Shown in pieces: positions 25,213 through 37,111 of a stretch of 64,000 bases of DNA. The stretch covers positions 85,393 through 149,392 of the forward strand of contig JAVGVS010000672.1 in assembly GCA_032718565.1 (NCBI GenBank), read 5' to 3'. Within the stretch, counting starts at the first letter, position 1. Every line of letters starts with the position of its first letter. Position numbers and translations under genes: made by a program. This DNA is from Distichodus sexfasciatus. Lineage: Eukaryota > Chordata > Actinopteri > Characiformes > Distichodontidae. Under the pieces are notes generated by a model. The model saw nothing but the letters and a program-made list of their open reading frames with translations. It was not told the DNA's origin and searched no databases.

Positions 25213-26979
25213 CCTTTATTTATGTAAGTTTAAATGCTGCCACAAAGTCACACAGTTAAATGAATTCACTTCCACTACACACTTCTTCATCTTTTTTGTA
25301 CATCCCCATTTTTATGCACACATTAAACACAGTGTTTCTTTTCTCTTTAAACACATTAATAACAAGCATTTCAATAAATGACATATTACACACGACAAAA
25401 CCGTCTTTGTTACAACAATCCACTCAATGTCTTTAAAGTCAAGACATGATACTTTTAATGAACGTTTACGTCAACGCTGCAGTCCAGATGGACTCTGAAA
25501 CCTTGACCTTTATCCAGGACAGTCTCACTGATGAAACTTGGGGTTAATGTTCATGCTCGAACACACAACCACTACACCACCACCCCCATACTCTGTGATT
25601 TACGTGTTTACCACAGTGGAAAACAGTGAGAATAAACAGAGCTGAGCCATTTCTGATCTGAATAGTTCAGACAGGAGTCACTTGATGAAATTATTGTTGC
25701 TCAACTGTAACCTGCCCGATGCGCTTCTATTCTATGCAAAGCACCCTCTCTTCTCGAGTCACATGTAGATTTGACTGTAAAAAGATTTCATTATCATTTA
25801 TATCAATGTTTGTATTGTTCTGTGCATGATATTGAACATTACTTACAGTAAGCACCATTTGCTAGTGCAGTTTGTAGGATCACAGCAATCCCTGCAGGAA
25901 ACATGTCATTAACATTTTAGTTCATTTGTTTTACAATGCATAATTCAATTAAAACAGTAGAGCTGGAAAAAGTAATAACTCTTCATAACAAACACAACAA
26001 GTTCCACTTATAAAGTCTGGCATATTTCTCAATTACAAGCCCAGACTAATAAAAAAGGATTGCGTTTGGGCCAGTTGGTAGCATAAGGATTAGGGAACTG
26101 GCCCTGTGATGGTAGGGTCGCCCGTTCAAGTCTCGGACACCAAAGGTTCCACTGCAGTTTTTAGTCAGTGGTGTTAGCTGGAGGAAGACTTTCAGACTTA
26201 AACACACTATTTCTAAACGCAAAGGGGCAATTGAACAGTGGATGATTAAGACTAGCCCAAGACTAATTGTGAGTTTTAATGGTAAATGTCCTTTGGTACT
26301 ACATCTTAAACCAACCCGTTAGCCAAGTATCTTATTGTTTGGCCACTATCATCCCCCATGGTTATAACTGATAAGCAAACAAAAAGAATTATCTTATCTC
26401 TTATTTCCTCTGACTTACAACACCTCTTTGTCTTCGAATTGCGTATGCGGATAACTTCTGTTTACACAACACAACACTGCATTTGCATTTCATTTTCATT
26501 TAGAATTTCTATGAATCTATGTTCCGTAATTATTTACTGTAATTGGAACACATCATTGCAACTTAAATATCTTATTATTTAAGAACTCAAAATCTATTTT
26601 TTTTTGCTTCGAATTTCCAAGGTACCGCTTGAGCATAATTATTAATGTGTACAGTGTAATGTATCGTTTGATCTCCAGTTGCGTGTTTGTAATGATATTT
26701 TTTATATAGTTATTTGTAATGACGTCGGTACAGTGTTCATACAAGTATTATCAGGATATTTAAGAAAAATAAGACATGAATAAAATTATATAAAATGAAT
26801 ATACAGATTGAAGCATTAGCACACACTATTGCTAGAATTTAATGTACATAGTCTGATAAAAAGTTATGTTCTGTCAAATAATGTAATGAATTCGTACGTG
26901 CTATTACAAAATAAAGTTGTTTACTTACATGTGATTAAAACAAATTAAAAATTCACTCACATAATGAAACTGCGTTCAT
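17651..26979 (-). CDS. Adhesion GPCR (ADGRE-like) with FN2, D8C-like, EGF, GAIN-GPS and 7TM
   Basis: Complete gene, 17 exons, 778 codons: 26961-26979, 25847-25891, 24885-25052, 24400-24753, 24024-24158, 23764-23789, 23574-23651, 23308-23494, 22508-22621, 22240-22421, 21647-21802, 20396-20605, 20072-20304, 19904-19970, 18608-18699, 18191-18353, 17651-17758. Start MNAVSL plus exon 2 forms a short signal peptide. Exon 3 is a fibronectin type II domain (CIFPFIYQG, CT, WCST, YDRD, WGEC). Exon 4 is D8C-like (DPWRN, EGWY, CGGG, YYL). Exon 5 is Cys-rich and EGF-like. Exons 6-10 form the GAIN domain and exon 11 the GPS with an intact CSCVHL-STF. Exons 12-16 encode TM1-7 (LLLAHLLFLL, FVWMFVEAVLL, LGCPWALG, NSQQGTFIFF), and the last exon the short tail VRQRYRK to NIN stop. 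It probably acts as a cell-surface adhesion receptor coupling to G proteins. All splice phases close. Confidence 0.88.
18434..18575 (-). mobile_element. Short hAT-type MITE inside a 7TM intron
   Basis: The element has CAGTGATG and CATCACTA ends and an 8-bp duplication GTTTTCAT (18426-18433 and 18576-18583). It makes up more than half of the 254-bp intron between the TM5-loop and TM6-7 exons of the middle adhesion GPCR gene. Related copies lie near 60621-60780, with traces near 10590-10700 and 48235-48415. Confidence 0.75.
18868..19486 (-). mobile_element. MITE with TACAGTACTGT ends, copy 2
   Basis: Same element as 10863-11410 in reverse orientation, lying in the intron of the middle adhesion GPCR gene between the 19904-19970 and 18608-18699 exons. 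The central part contains an extra duplicated stretch (TTCTTCTAGGT...CACTTGCACACAGTTT appears twice). Confidence 0.75.
19563..19777 (-). mobile_element. tRNA-derived SINE, family A
   Basis: Reverse-oriented copy with GGTACCTTGCTCATGAGTAC in the body and GCTACCAACTGCCCC at the head end. Intron of the middle adhesion GPCR gene. Confidence 0.7.
20910..21132 (-). mobile_element. tRNA-derived SINE, family A
   Basis: Starts GTGAGTGATTATTTTGTCAT and ends at the tRNA-like head ACGCCACCAACTGGCCC, in an intron between the GPS and TM1 exons of the middle adhesion GPCR gene. Confidence 0.75.
21447..21640 (+). mobile_element. tRNA-derived SINE, family B
   Basis: GTGGTGGTGCTCTATTGGTT head, diverged B box (GGTTAGAATTC), then CCGTTGGGTCCCTGAGCAGG and a tail ATGCTATAAATGTCC. 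Its right edge is 7 bp from the GPS exon of the middle adhesion GPCR gene. Confidence 0.65.
21647..21802 (-). other. Intact GPS cleavage exon
   Basis: The exon encodes SCVYW...W..DGC...CSCVHL-STFAIIMQT. The HL-S tripeptide is the canonical autoproteolysis site of adhesion GPCRs, so this receptor is expected to be cleaved into N- and C-terminal fragments, exposing STFAIIM as the tethered peptide. Confidence 0.88.
24885..25052 (-). other. Fibronectin type II domain exon
   Basis: A single phase 1-1 exon encodes a full FN2 fold: four Cys in the order CIFPF, TTCT, WCS, WGEC, plus the FPFxY and W-C-x-T-x-x-x-YD-D signatures. FN2 domains bind collagen or other ligands in known families. The module is present here but absent from the paralogue at 27763-35278. 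Confidence 0.85.
25137..25214. repeat. Compound AAT/ATC trinucleotide microsatellite
   Basis: About nine AAT units followed by about sixteen ATC units, in the intron just upstream (on the minus strand) of the FN2 exon. Confidence 0.9.
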
Positions 26980-27228
26980 CTCTGAGTCTGGTGTGACCAG
27001 TAGAAGAGAAAGACAGAACTAATTTGACCGAGCAGGACACTGACCATTCCATTCTCCACACAATGTCCAGTGAGGAGTGGAGCTGCACACTTTGAAGCCT
27101 AACTCAGTAGAACACACCCCTTCAGTAAGGTATTTTCATCTCATACATGTGTTATATCCTGGTTTTATTTTAGATGCTCTTTCGCAACACAAAGATGACA
27201 CAGCAAACACATGATTAATAAGACGAAC
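26980..27228 (-). other. Upstream region of middle adhesion GPCR gene
   Basis: Sequence between the start codon of the middle gene and the candidate poly(A) signal of the rightmost one. It must hold the promoter and 5' UTR. I see no TATA box or other motif worth naming. Confidence 0.5.
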
Positions 27229-27762
27229 TTTATTTCTCCATGTTTATGTTTACACAAACAAACAAAAATCACTGAAACATTCTGATGAGAAGCTAAAAGA
27301 ATGTTATACAACATGTGGTACTGTATTCAACATTTATCAGGAGGAAAGTGTTTTACTTGAATGTGCTAAATGAGGTTATAAAAGCAATACAATGATCAAG
27401 CTTTAAAAAAAAAAAAATTACACTTTTACGTACGTTCCAGTTCGATTTTCCCTTATAACTGGTTAATTATATATTTATACACATATATAGTACAATGTAT
27501 AATATTTTATCATATTTATTTAGATGTTATAGGCACCCAAACAGCTCAACAAACAATTGTGGTATCTAAATAACCATCTCTTTTCCAACTATCCCATTTG
27601 ATTTAACAATGAACCGTGAAAAATTCAACAAAAAGAGCTACCTAATTAACCACCATCTCACCCATATATCATTAACAACACTTATTATGCATGAATGTCA
27701 TTTTAATTACTTAAATGTGTCTTATAGATTGGTAACATGCTTCATTATGTTTTTCTTTGCCC

Positions 27763-30700
27763 TTACTTCTCCTTGGCTTGTCTGACAGCAGGAGACCTAC
27801 AGAAAAACTGTTTGTACTGCTGCCTTACCTGAAGTGAAAGAAAATGGGGTAGCAAGGGTTTTCAATTTGTTAAAACAACTATACATATAACCGTAAAGAT
27901 TTTGGCTTGTATAGTGACACTTATATGTACAAAACATAACAAAAGAAGAAATCATCTTTAGTACACTAGGCTTGTGCTGCAGGCTATTATTAATCAATTT
28001 ATAGTGCTCAGTAATGTGTAAGAATTTCATAACTATGTATAGTTTAGGAAACCATGATTATATATTTGTAACATTTTATTTATTAAATTTAATGTAATTA
28101 TATAAAGAACATATTAAGTAATTTCATAACTAGAACCCATTCTCATCGTACAGGTTGGAATTATCACATTCCCATATGTGTTACGTTCAACACTGTGGAA
28201 TTACTCAAGTGGTTTTTGAATATGAGCGTAAGTGTAACTGACCTCTGAGTTGAAGACACAGTGGATGAGGAACATAAAGGTGCCTTGCTGGGAGTTGAAT
28301 ACGAGGTAGAGAATTTTCATCGCTTGTATGTCTTCTGTTTCTGGGAATATTTTCAGGATCCAGGGACAACCGAGGATGAAGAACTGGCACACGGTTTTAA
28401 ATATCACACTCTTAATCAGACTCTTGTTAGCTTTAGTCTGTTTCATCTGCAGGATTTTACTGTTCATGCTTCTCAGAGCAAAAGTGACATAAATAAAGAT
28501 GATGAAGAAGAAGATCACATTGGACTGTTCAGATGAGCAAAAAGATGAAATCAGACACAAATAAACGGCTGGAGTGTAGTAAACTCATGTCAAGAAATTA
28601 TTTGATTGTGTTTTTCCCCATTTCATTTTTGGTAATGTGCTTAATGATGGGAAAGAAGGGCTAAAGCAATGTACAGTACTTACTGTAAGAATGAAATAAA
28701 CAGGACCCAAAAAAGCAAAGCGAAATTGTTTTCCAGTTTTTATCCAACAGCTGTGAAAAGGAAATAACATAATTCACACAACAAAAACGAGGGTGTTGCG
28801 ATTTTATATATTATGTCTGTTTAGGGTCATTAAATGTGCATTGTTGTTTTTGATCTTCTTAAAATAATAGCAGGTTTCGTTGTTGTTACTGACAAATGAT
28901 CAGAATATGATGCTGCAGTGCAAAATTTTTAAGAAATGCCAATGTAATGTTAAGAGCCACAGCCACAACGGCTATATTTAAGCATAAAATTACAATTAAA
29001 ATTATAGTCCGACCTAAGGTGGTTCAAAACAACGTACTGTTGTTTGCATTTGAAGACACATCGCACCATGTTGGATAAGTGCTGTAAACGTAAACCTTTA
29101 ATTGATAGATCCAGCATTTTTGAAAGACTTTCGATGGAAGTAAACTCTAGGCTCATAAACTCACTTTTCATCGCCGTATCCATCGGAAAATAAGCCAGCA
29201 GACACACCCACCACAAGCACGGGAATGATGTATCCAATCACAACCAGATATTTCCAACTAAACACATCTTCCTGTTCCGACATAACCTTTGTAATGTTCC
29301 TGACAGAGATGAGCATCAGAACTGCCTCAATGAACATCCACACAAATGCACAGAGATAAAGGAAGTGCAAGACACCGGCCAGTGATGCACACACGGTCTA
29401 GAGAGAGAGAATCTGTGTTAGTCAATGAGTCGAGAAATGTGTCAGACGAAGCTGTTAATCACACTCACCTTAAGGGGTTTGATGTCAACCAGAAATTCCT
29501 GTGTGAGTGTGTAAAGGAGATGAGCCAGCAGCAGACATAAACACAAGTTGGTCAAAGCCATTCTGGTAATTCTCTGCTTCCCTCGACAGAATATGAGGGT
29601 CAACAGAGTCACGGTCAGAAAAAACAGCCCCACTGCCATGGCAACCAGATTCAACAGGTGGAGGAAAGGGTCAAACTGTAAAGCAGAAATATGTTGATGT
29701 TCTTCTTGTCCCAGATCACCAACAATATATAGTGCATTTACAGCAATTACACTTCACATTAGGAGACAGTCTTTTAAACAATATTTTTTATGAAGAGGAA
29801 CATGGATTCTTATATACAGCACAAGTATTCATGATCTAAGAAATCTCCTTTTTTGTCTTTCTCTACACTACTCATTGTGACAAACAATAATAAACAAGTG
29901 GAATAAAATGTGGGTGAGACTGTGGTGTGGAGGTTAGTGCTGTCAACTCACAGCAAGGTCTAACCACTGCATCACCAGCCCTTGGTTCAATCCTCGTGGA
30001 GTCTTTGCATAGGGTCTTTCTGGATTTTGCTCAACCCGGGTTCCCACTGTATTCCCATTTCCTCCCATAATTCACAAAAGCATGCTGTAGTTTGATTGAT
30101 TATACAATATTGCCCCCACAATGTGTGTGTGGCCTGCAGTGTGTTGACGCCCTACCTCACCCTCACAGTTCCAGGATAGTCTCCGGGCCTTGCTCAAGGA
30201 CTCATCTGCCTGGTTAGTGATCACATTTGTTCTTGAGTATGTCTGTCTAATTCTCTTACCTTTGGTTTTCCAGTTGACATGAGGAGTGCTAATGTGCCGG
30301 GATATGCACAGGAGCAAGTCACGTCATTGTTTTTTTGTACTGTTTTACAGTACTTTTTAACCCATTGATCTTCAATCCAATTTACACAGGTTACAGTATC
30401 TTCAGACTTCAGTTCCTTGTCATAGTTAAATGTGAAATATTAAGTATGGTAAAAGGCACAAAATTCACACGTAACACACATTACACCATTACACCATTAC
30501 GTAATGGTGATTTTTGTAGAATTTAATGTGTATCTATTTCTATTAGTATTATCTAATTCTATTATTCCATTCAACACATATTTGAATGCCCAATATGTTT
30601 TATAGTCCCACATAGTTATGAACATGTGCGGTAGCAAAACTCTGCCACATGACCTCAAACCAGACTACATGCACTATAGATGCATTCTAGCCAGATTTTT

Positions 30701-33700
30701 GTGGTCACAAGAAATGCAACATTTTCAGATCCAGCAACATTTGATAACACTGTAGTCTAGAGTAAAAAAAATAGAATAGAATGGAATTTCCTGAAAAAGT
30801 CATACAAATAATAAAAAATATGACCTTACTTTTCTAGGCGTTATTGAAACATTAAACAATGGTGAATTGCTGTGTTCACGTTGGCAGTTGTCTTTGCAGT
30901 CAGGGTCGTCTCTAGAGTCGGCCTTTTCATCAGTGGACTGATAGTTCTTTATCTGGATGTTGTTTGGATACAGTACAACTGACACCACATTGGATATCAG
31001 GGTTTTGTCCTGTTCCTTGGGCTTCAGCAGGACAGACATATTGGTGTAACTCATCAGGGCCACAGAAGCTGATCCTGAAATACAGCAAGAGAACAAATGA
31101 CTAGGTTGCCCAGACATACAGTATAAAGATTCACTGGTTCATTTAGATATTATTTGTTATTTTGTTTGCTGAAGGTAGCTTAATCACAATGCAATTTATT
31201 TTATACTAAAAAGCTATGAGACTGTGTAACGGTCTGATAACTGTTATTGTACTTTTTAAGTGTTTGATTTTACAATGAGCTCTTACTATGCTGCTTAATA
31301 TCAATCTGGAAAAGTTATAATATCATCATAGGTTGATACAGTACCATTGTTGCGCCAGGAAATTCCAATGAGATCGATTTCCAGCACTACATTGCTTATG
31401 TTGAGTAGAGGAGTCTTTGTCAAATTTCGTGAGGCAAGTGGACCAACACCAAATACTGCAACATCTAAAAGAATAAAACCAACAAATTAGCCATTGCCAT
31501 TGCCACCGATATAATTTCTCACTTCTCTAACTGTAGTTCTTTACACTTGACACGTAGCATATGAAAGCAACAGTAGTTAAGGTTGTGTTACCTAAAGCTG
31601 GAACTGTGACATTATTGACATAGTAGTCATTTGTAGTTTTAAATAGTGCAGACACCAGTTTTTCTGAGGATTTCAGTACAGCGTTGCCATAAACGGCAAG
31701 TTTGGTCTGGTCAGTATCTGCATTTTCCAGAATTTTTGTTGAAGCCATTAATTTTTCCAAAGTATTGACAACAACCTAATTAGCCAACAGAGAGACTTAC
31801 AAGACATTCAAAGGCAAAACACAAAAATCACAAATATTAAGAACCTAATGAAGTCAAGTCTTACAATTTGTGGTATCACTTGAGCTGTGTTGCTCTGGGT
31901 TTGGTTCAAGAGAATCTCAACACATTCAAGAGTGAAGTTTTCCTAGAGTAGAGGAGGAGGTCAGGTTTCATTATTAGCCTTTTTAAATGGCTGTAATGGT
32001 CAGACTTGACTTGCTGGCTCTTATTCTCCTCCATACTTACCTGACAGTGTAGAGGTTGTGAGAGATTAAGGTCTGGAAATGAAAGATGAGTCAGATTACA
32101 GAAACAAAAAGAATCTTTGTCAAAATGTTTTTCTAGAAAGCCTTCCACAGATTAAGAATCATAATCATTACACTGATGCGTCCAAGATTATCTAAAAACA
32201 ATCAACACCTGTGCACCCATAGGAGTCTTGGCTGGGTTGAAAATACTCTGATATGGAGAGTCCAGAAACACACACACAGCTTCCATCTAAGAGATCACAA
32301 TTTGCTTGTTCACCACAAGAAGAAAGTGTGCATGCTGAGTGACCTGCAGACAACGCCCACCCCCCCAAAAAGATATTATTAAAGTTTACCAGTAGCCAAA
32401 TTTGCTCATAGAATAACTGACAGTATTGTAGCATTAAGAAAAAATATGCAGCTATTAAATGTGCTTTTTGAAATTCCAGGTTTAAAAACTAAACATAATA
32501 TATTGTATTTTTAAACAACATATAGGACATCTGGACCCTTACCAAACCTGCATTGTAAGTTATAATAAAGATAAATCACTGGAATTATTTAACATAATAT
32601 AAAAATAAATGCAGTGCCTTAAAGCCTTATTCCCATTACAGGATTCTGAGAATGGTCGGATGGCTGTACTGTTCACCCGACACAAACTCGAGACTCCCGA
32701 TCACAAGTCAAGATGCTCATGTAGTGGGAACAAAGTGGCGGCAGCTATAACTATAACATTTATAGAATAATAATTTCTATAAATAAAAGTCTTTTTATTT
32801 GTCGACGGAGTGGTGATGGTCTAGTGGTTAGGATAGGCCTTCTTGCTTCTAGACCAAGAGGTTGTAGGTTCGAATCCTACGTCCAGCACTACCATCACTG
32901 GGTTCCTGAGGAAGACCCTTAACCCCAAGTTACTCTCACAGAAATTGTCCTTGGAAGTCGCTGTGGATCAGATCGTCTGTTAAATGTTAAAGTAAATGTT
33001 GGCTAAATGGGGAATACTTTTATTGTATTAGACAGAGAACCTGTCAGTCTTACGTCGCGCCCCTTCGCTGGTACATGTAAACATGCTCCGCTCACTCAGT
33101 CGTACGCACAATGGGCCTCATTCACCAACCATTCTTAAAAATAAATTTGTTCTTAAGCAGTTTTCACTAAGATTCAATAACGTTTTCTTAATTAAGATTA
33201 GTTCCTGGGTAAGAGCAAAATCTACAAACGTCAAAGAGCCCACTTGAGCAAATTGTATTTCATGCTTGTTTTTCTGCAAAGCATTATTATTATTTCAGGG
33301 CGGCGGTGGTCTAGCGGTCTTGGTCCTCTTGACCAAGAATCCTCCCTAATTGGTTCGAATCCTACGTCCAGCACTACACCAAATTGGGTCCTTGAGCAAG
33401 AGCCTTAACCCCAACTTGTTCCATAAATGTATTGGACTTCAATTATGCAGTTGTGTAATGTCATGTTGTGTCAATGTCTTGTGCCATAAAGCCAAAGTTT
33501 TAACAAAATATTTTCTATAATTTACAATTGAAGTACTGATAAGTAATCAAAATGAGTACTCACGTGTGAAATAGATTCCTAAGGTAGGAACAAGGTAGTA
33601 CAAAAACAAACCACTACAGTTGTGAGTGCGTATTTTCTTCCCAGCAGTGTAACATTCACTGGTGGTATTGTTGATTACTGGAATGCAGTGAACTTCAGGG

Positions 33701-35278
33701 GGAGAAGTCGAATTGTATTCAGTATTATTATTTAGGATGTTTTTGTTTGTGGTTTTATCATCAATGGGGCAAGAGTAGACCATGTCAGTTCCACCAATAC
33801 CACTAAATCCGTACCAGCCCTCTTGTATATTCTGGTCGTTTTTCGGGCGACCGGTGAAGGAGACATTATAAAATCCAACATTCCGCCAAGATTGAGAGAT
33901 AGTGGAGTAATTTTGACAGGGATCTGAGGAGCAGATAAATGAATGCTGCTGGAAATGATTTCACAAGGAAACATTCAAGTTACCAAGAGCATAATTACAT
34001 TAAAGATGCCAAAATGTTCTTTTGAAATGGAAGGACTGCTAGTAATATAATCTCAGTGAATCATGACACTCACAGTCCTTACATCCTTTTATCAGTTTTA
34101 GGAACTTCATAAGAAAAGCCCCAAAAACGAAGTAAATGAAAATAAGCCCCAAAAATGTAAATGAAGCGACATGAAAGTTTTGTATAGATGCGTGATTTGA
34201 GACAGGCTTAGACTTACCATTCTGTCCTTTAGTGTCACTTGCAAAATGTATTAGAGCAAATGCGACTCCTCATGAAGAGATAAAAGAAAAAGGATTAAGA
34301 ACATTATACTTTTATCTGTGTTTCTGAGCAATACGATGTATTCACTGTAATCATGTTGTCTTTAAAAGCTGCAAAAATGCATTTGTACATTTGCCTTTAT
34401 AGGTTTTTTCTCTGCACACTTCCATTTTTCTCTAACAGGATTTCTCTAAAGTATGTAACTTTACTGAGAGTAACTTTCTTTTTATGATAGTTGTTGATAG
34501 TCTAGCTTTATAGATTGCAGACTACAATGACGATCTGGATAATAGCATCTACTAAATGCTGTAAATGTACATGTAAGTTTGTCTAGCTTCTGTGTTAGTT
34601 CCCTATTTCGTGGAATTCCCACTTCCTGAAGTCCCACTGCTCCTGGTTCCTGATTCTCCCATCCCCCACATCCCCGCTGCATTTGTAGACGGATGAGGAC
34701 TGAACAGCAAATTAAATAACTACTCAAATAAAGACGCAATAAAGGGATTTTTATATCGTCTCATCCTGCCAGTATTTGCATAGAAAAGTTTGGACAGCAC
34801 ACCGGCAACAGCATCAGCCTTCTCAAAGCTATATTACATATACTTTCCTTTGTAACTATACTTTGTAACTACAAGGATTTAATTAAGCAATTATAATAAA
34901 GCACAACAGTCAGAATAATCAATAATACATTTCAGTAAAAGAAACTTTTGAGGAACAAGGCCATGAAAGCATGTTATGATGTAAAAATTAAAATTGGTGC
35001 AGAGTCTTTAATTGCATGTTGTTTTAGAATTGGAAGAATATTTCAGATTAATCACATTTCAATCATCATTATAAATAAGACACTAATTGAAATAAAAGAA
35101 GGGAAGCCACCTAAAACAAACATTCCCGAATTATACGTGTTCCATTAAAATGCTTGAGCTCTGCTTAAAATCATCTATATCTGATCAACCAAAATTACAT
35201 AAACAATATTGAAAGCATTGATTGATCAAAAAATGAATGAAATACAAAATGCTTACTTGTTAAAAGTTGAAAATGCAT
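27763..35278 (-). CDS. Adhesion GPCR (ADGRE-like) with D8C-like, EGF, GAIN and 7TM
   Basis: Complete gene, 15 exons, 745 codons: 35257-35278, 34218-34268, 33564-33923, 32209-32343, 32041-32072, 31865-31942, 31592-31775, 31345-31464, 30830-31074, 30260-30415, 29469-29675, 29165-29397, 28684-28750, 28243-28524, 27763-27828. Exons 1-2 give the signal peptide (MHFQLLTRVAFALIHFA). Exon 3 is D8C-like (DPCQNYS, SWRN, EGWYGF), exon 4 an EGF-like module (CGEQANCD, GSCVC), exons 5-9 GAIN, exon 10 GPS. Exons 11-14 encode TM1-7 (LLLAHLLYTL, VCASLAGVLHFLYLCAF, LGCPWIL, NSQQGTFMFLIHC). The tail ends RQAKEK stop. Unlike the neighbouring paralogue it has no FN2 exon, encodes TM5-loop-TM6-TM7 in one exon, and has a degenerate GPS. 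An AATAAA on the minus strand at 27229-27234 is a candidate poly(A) signal. Confidence 0.88.
30260..30415 (-). other. GPS exon with PG-T in place of HL-S/T
   Basis: The 156-bp exon reads VTCVNW...W...YC...CSCAYPGTLALLM. The GPS cysteines and tryptophans are kept, but the His-Leu that precede the cleaved bond are replaced by Pro-Gly. The fold may persist while cleavage is probably lost. Confidence 0.8.
32808..33000 (+). mobile_element. tRNA-derived SINE, family B
   Basis: TGGTCTAGTGGTTAGG (A box) and GGTTCGAATCC (B box), then TCCAGCACTACCATCACTGG and a tail GTAAATGTT. Intron of the rightmost adhesion GPCR gene. A more diverged copy follows at 33300-33425. Confidence 0.75.
33300..33425 (+). 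mobile_element. tRNA-derived SINE, family B, short copy
   Basis: GGCGGTGGTCTAGCGGTCTT head, B box GGTTCGAATCC, CCAGCACTACACC and AGAGCCTTAACCCC. Same intron as the preceding copy and same orientation. Confidence 0.65.
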
Positions 35279-36299
35279 TGTGGTAATCCGTTTTGGTAAC
35301 TCAGTTAAAGAATAAAAGATATGACTGACATCTACAAACTGACTTGTATTTGTTTGAAGCCTGAATAATTTGCCTTCACCTTCCCTTTCCTGGGCTGGAC
35401 CTTCAGCCGAGTTAATCAGTCCTCACAATCTAAAAATGCTGTAATTTTCATATTACAGCTATACCAACATGATACAAGGAAATATACAGTTTGTTTTGCA
35501 ACTGAGAAGTGTATCACCAATGGTAGAAATGTAAGAGCTTTAAAAGGGTGTGGCACTATGGTGAAGTATACAGGACTGAAAATATTTTATTTTCCAAGCG
35601 ACGTCCAGACACCTTCCCAACCGCTCCGTCCAGACTGTGCTTGTTTTTCGTTATTTATTTACATGATATTAACATGTTGACAATCATTTCTAAATGATCA
35701 AGGCTGCAAAAATAATTGCAAATGACAAAAATAAGCATTGAAATTACTCTTTATATTTGAGTTCAATTTTAAAGAAGATCTAAATTATATTATTACAGTA
35801 GCATACTGACAAACAAGTATTTTAACTTAGACAAAATGTAGTAAATTTTGATCAAAGAGCATAATGTGGTCTCACGTGCTACATATTAGTTGTTTTGGAA
35901 AGCACAGAATACAATAAAACCACATGGATTATAAACTTTTTCACATAAGAACAGTGAGTTGTTTTTTTGATGGTAATCAAGTAATACGTTGGAAAGTAAC
36001 TTGCATATGATGCTGAACTGGTGTCACACAGGCCGCAATAAACTAACAACAGATGTTTTGCATGTTTCCAGAAAAAGTCAAAACCAAGCAAAACACAACA
36101 CAATACACATTAACATATACGACAAGAAAAAGTAACGACAATAAAGTGTGAGTGTGCCGTGCAGTCTTGTTGTGTGTGTTTGTGAATCCGCGTATCATTC
36201 GAATTGAGTACGTGTTCTCTTCTCTCTCTCCAAGCCCAGAGTTGTACTGGGTGCAGCAGGGGGCCCTTCAGTAACATAAATGTGCACCACACCAGGGCT
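35279..36299. other. Intergenic, no gene seen
   Basis: Lies between the start of the rightmost adhesion GPCR gene and the retroelement relic. AT-rich, only short open frames without splice-supported homology. Confidence 0.5.
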
Positions 36300-36490
36300 T
36301 TATGAGATGTGTCCTGATCTGTGAGTCAAAATGCACGTAGCTGGCTTCACCTGAGCCCCCACCTTTGTTCAGTGATGGTGGTTCCAGATGGACAAAGATG
36401 GCCTTCTTTCCTCCTCTCTCAAACTGTCTGTCTTCTCTGTCCAAAATGTGAATGTTTATATCCTCAAAAGAGTGGCCCTTCTCCTTTAAG
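36300..36490 (-). pseudogene. Retroelement endonuclease relic (GIY-YIG type, Penelope-like)
   Basis: One reverse frame reads HSFEDINIHILDREDRQFER followed by GGKKAIFVHLEPPSLNKGGG. This resembles the C-terminal endonuclease region of fish retroelements as I recall it; I could not check a database. No intact frame continues on either side. Intergenic between the adhesion GPCR cluster and the CD300-like genes. Confidence 0.45.
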
Positions 36491-37006
36491 TGTAGGTGTA
36501 CAACTGAGTCTTGCTGGCTCTGTGTTTTGCAATGTCATTGAGCAGACCAGCTTCTGTTTAACACCCACTCGTAGCTTCCTGATGACACACACATATTCCG
36601 TCATGAGGAAAACAGGATTATAGGCGTATAAATCTAATCTTTCAAACGTTAGTTGTGAAACAGCTTTGTGGCCCGGCTTGTAGTGTGACATGCTGAAAGG
36701 TTAAGACATGTTGGTCTTAACCTTTCTGAGCAAATGGGTTTCTACAACATGTGTGTTGTCTCTACTTTTTCTAGTGTATTCTTTATATCTGTATGTGTAA
36801 ACAAAATTCATAAAAGTATAAAAGCTAAGTGTTTATATTAATATCCCCATATTCAACTCTTCAGTTGCATTAAATAGAACATCTATCATTCAGAAAAGTT
36901 TTCAGGTTAACCATCTAAACCATGTACTACACCACAATGAAATCAGGTACAGAACTGTGTTGTCTCTGGAAACTTTGTATTTGCTGTGAGAGACGAGAGC
37001 AGAGCA

Positions 37007-37014
37007 GAGGAAGT
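37007..37014 (+). promoter_or_regulatory. Candidate PU.1/ETS site
   Basis: GAGGAAGT within AGAGCAGAGGAAGTAAAAAG, 98 bp before the start codon of the first CD300-like gene. PU.1-type ETS sites are common in myeloid and B-cell promoters. Motif match only. Confidence 0.4.
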
Positions 37015-37111
37015 AAAAAGGAAATTGGCAACAAAACCACTGATATTCAAAAAAGGCCATTAATAGGAAGTAACAAATGCATGTGAAGCAAATTCTCAAA
37101 CACAACTGAGC

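Noticed and set aside
24998..25381. Frame with poly-Asn then poly-His
   Set aside because: Translation of the AAT/ATC microsatellite; the real coding exon here is the FN2 exon on the other strand.
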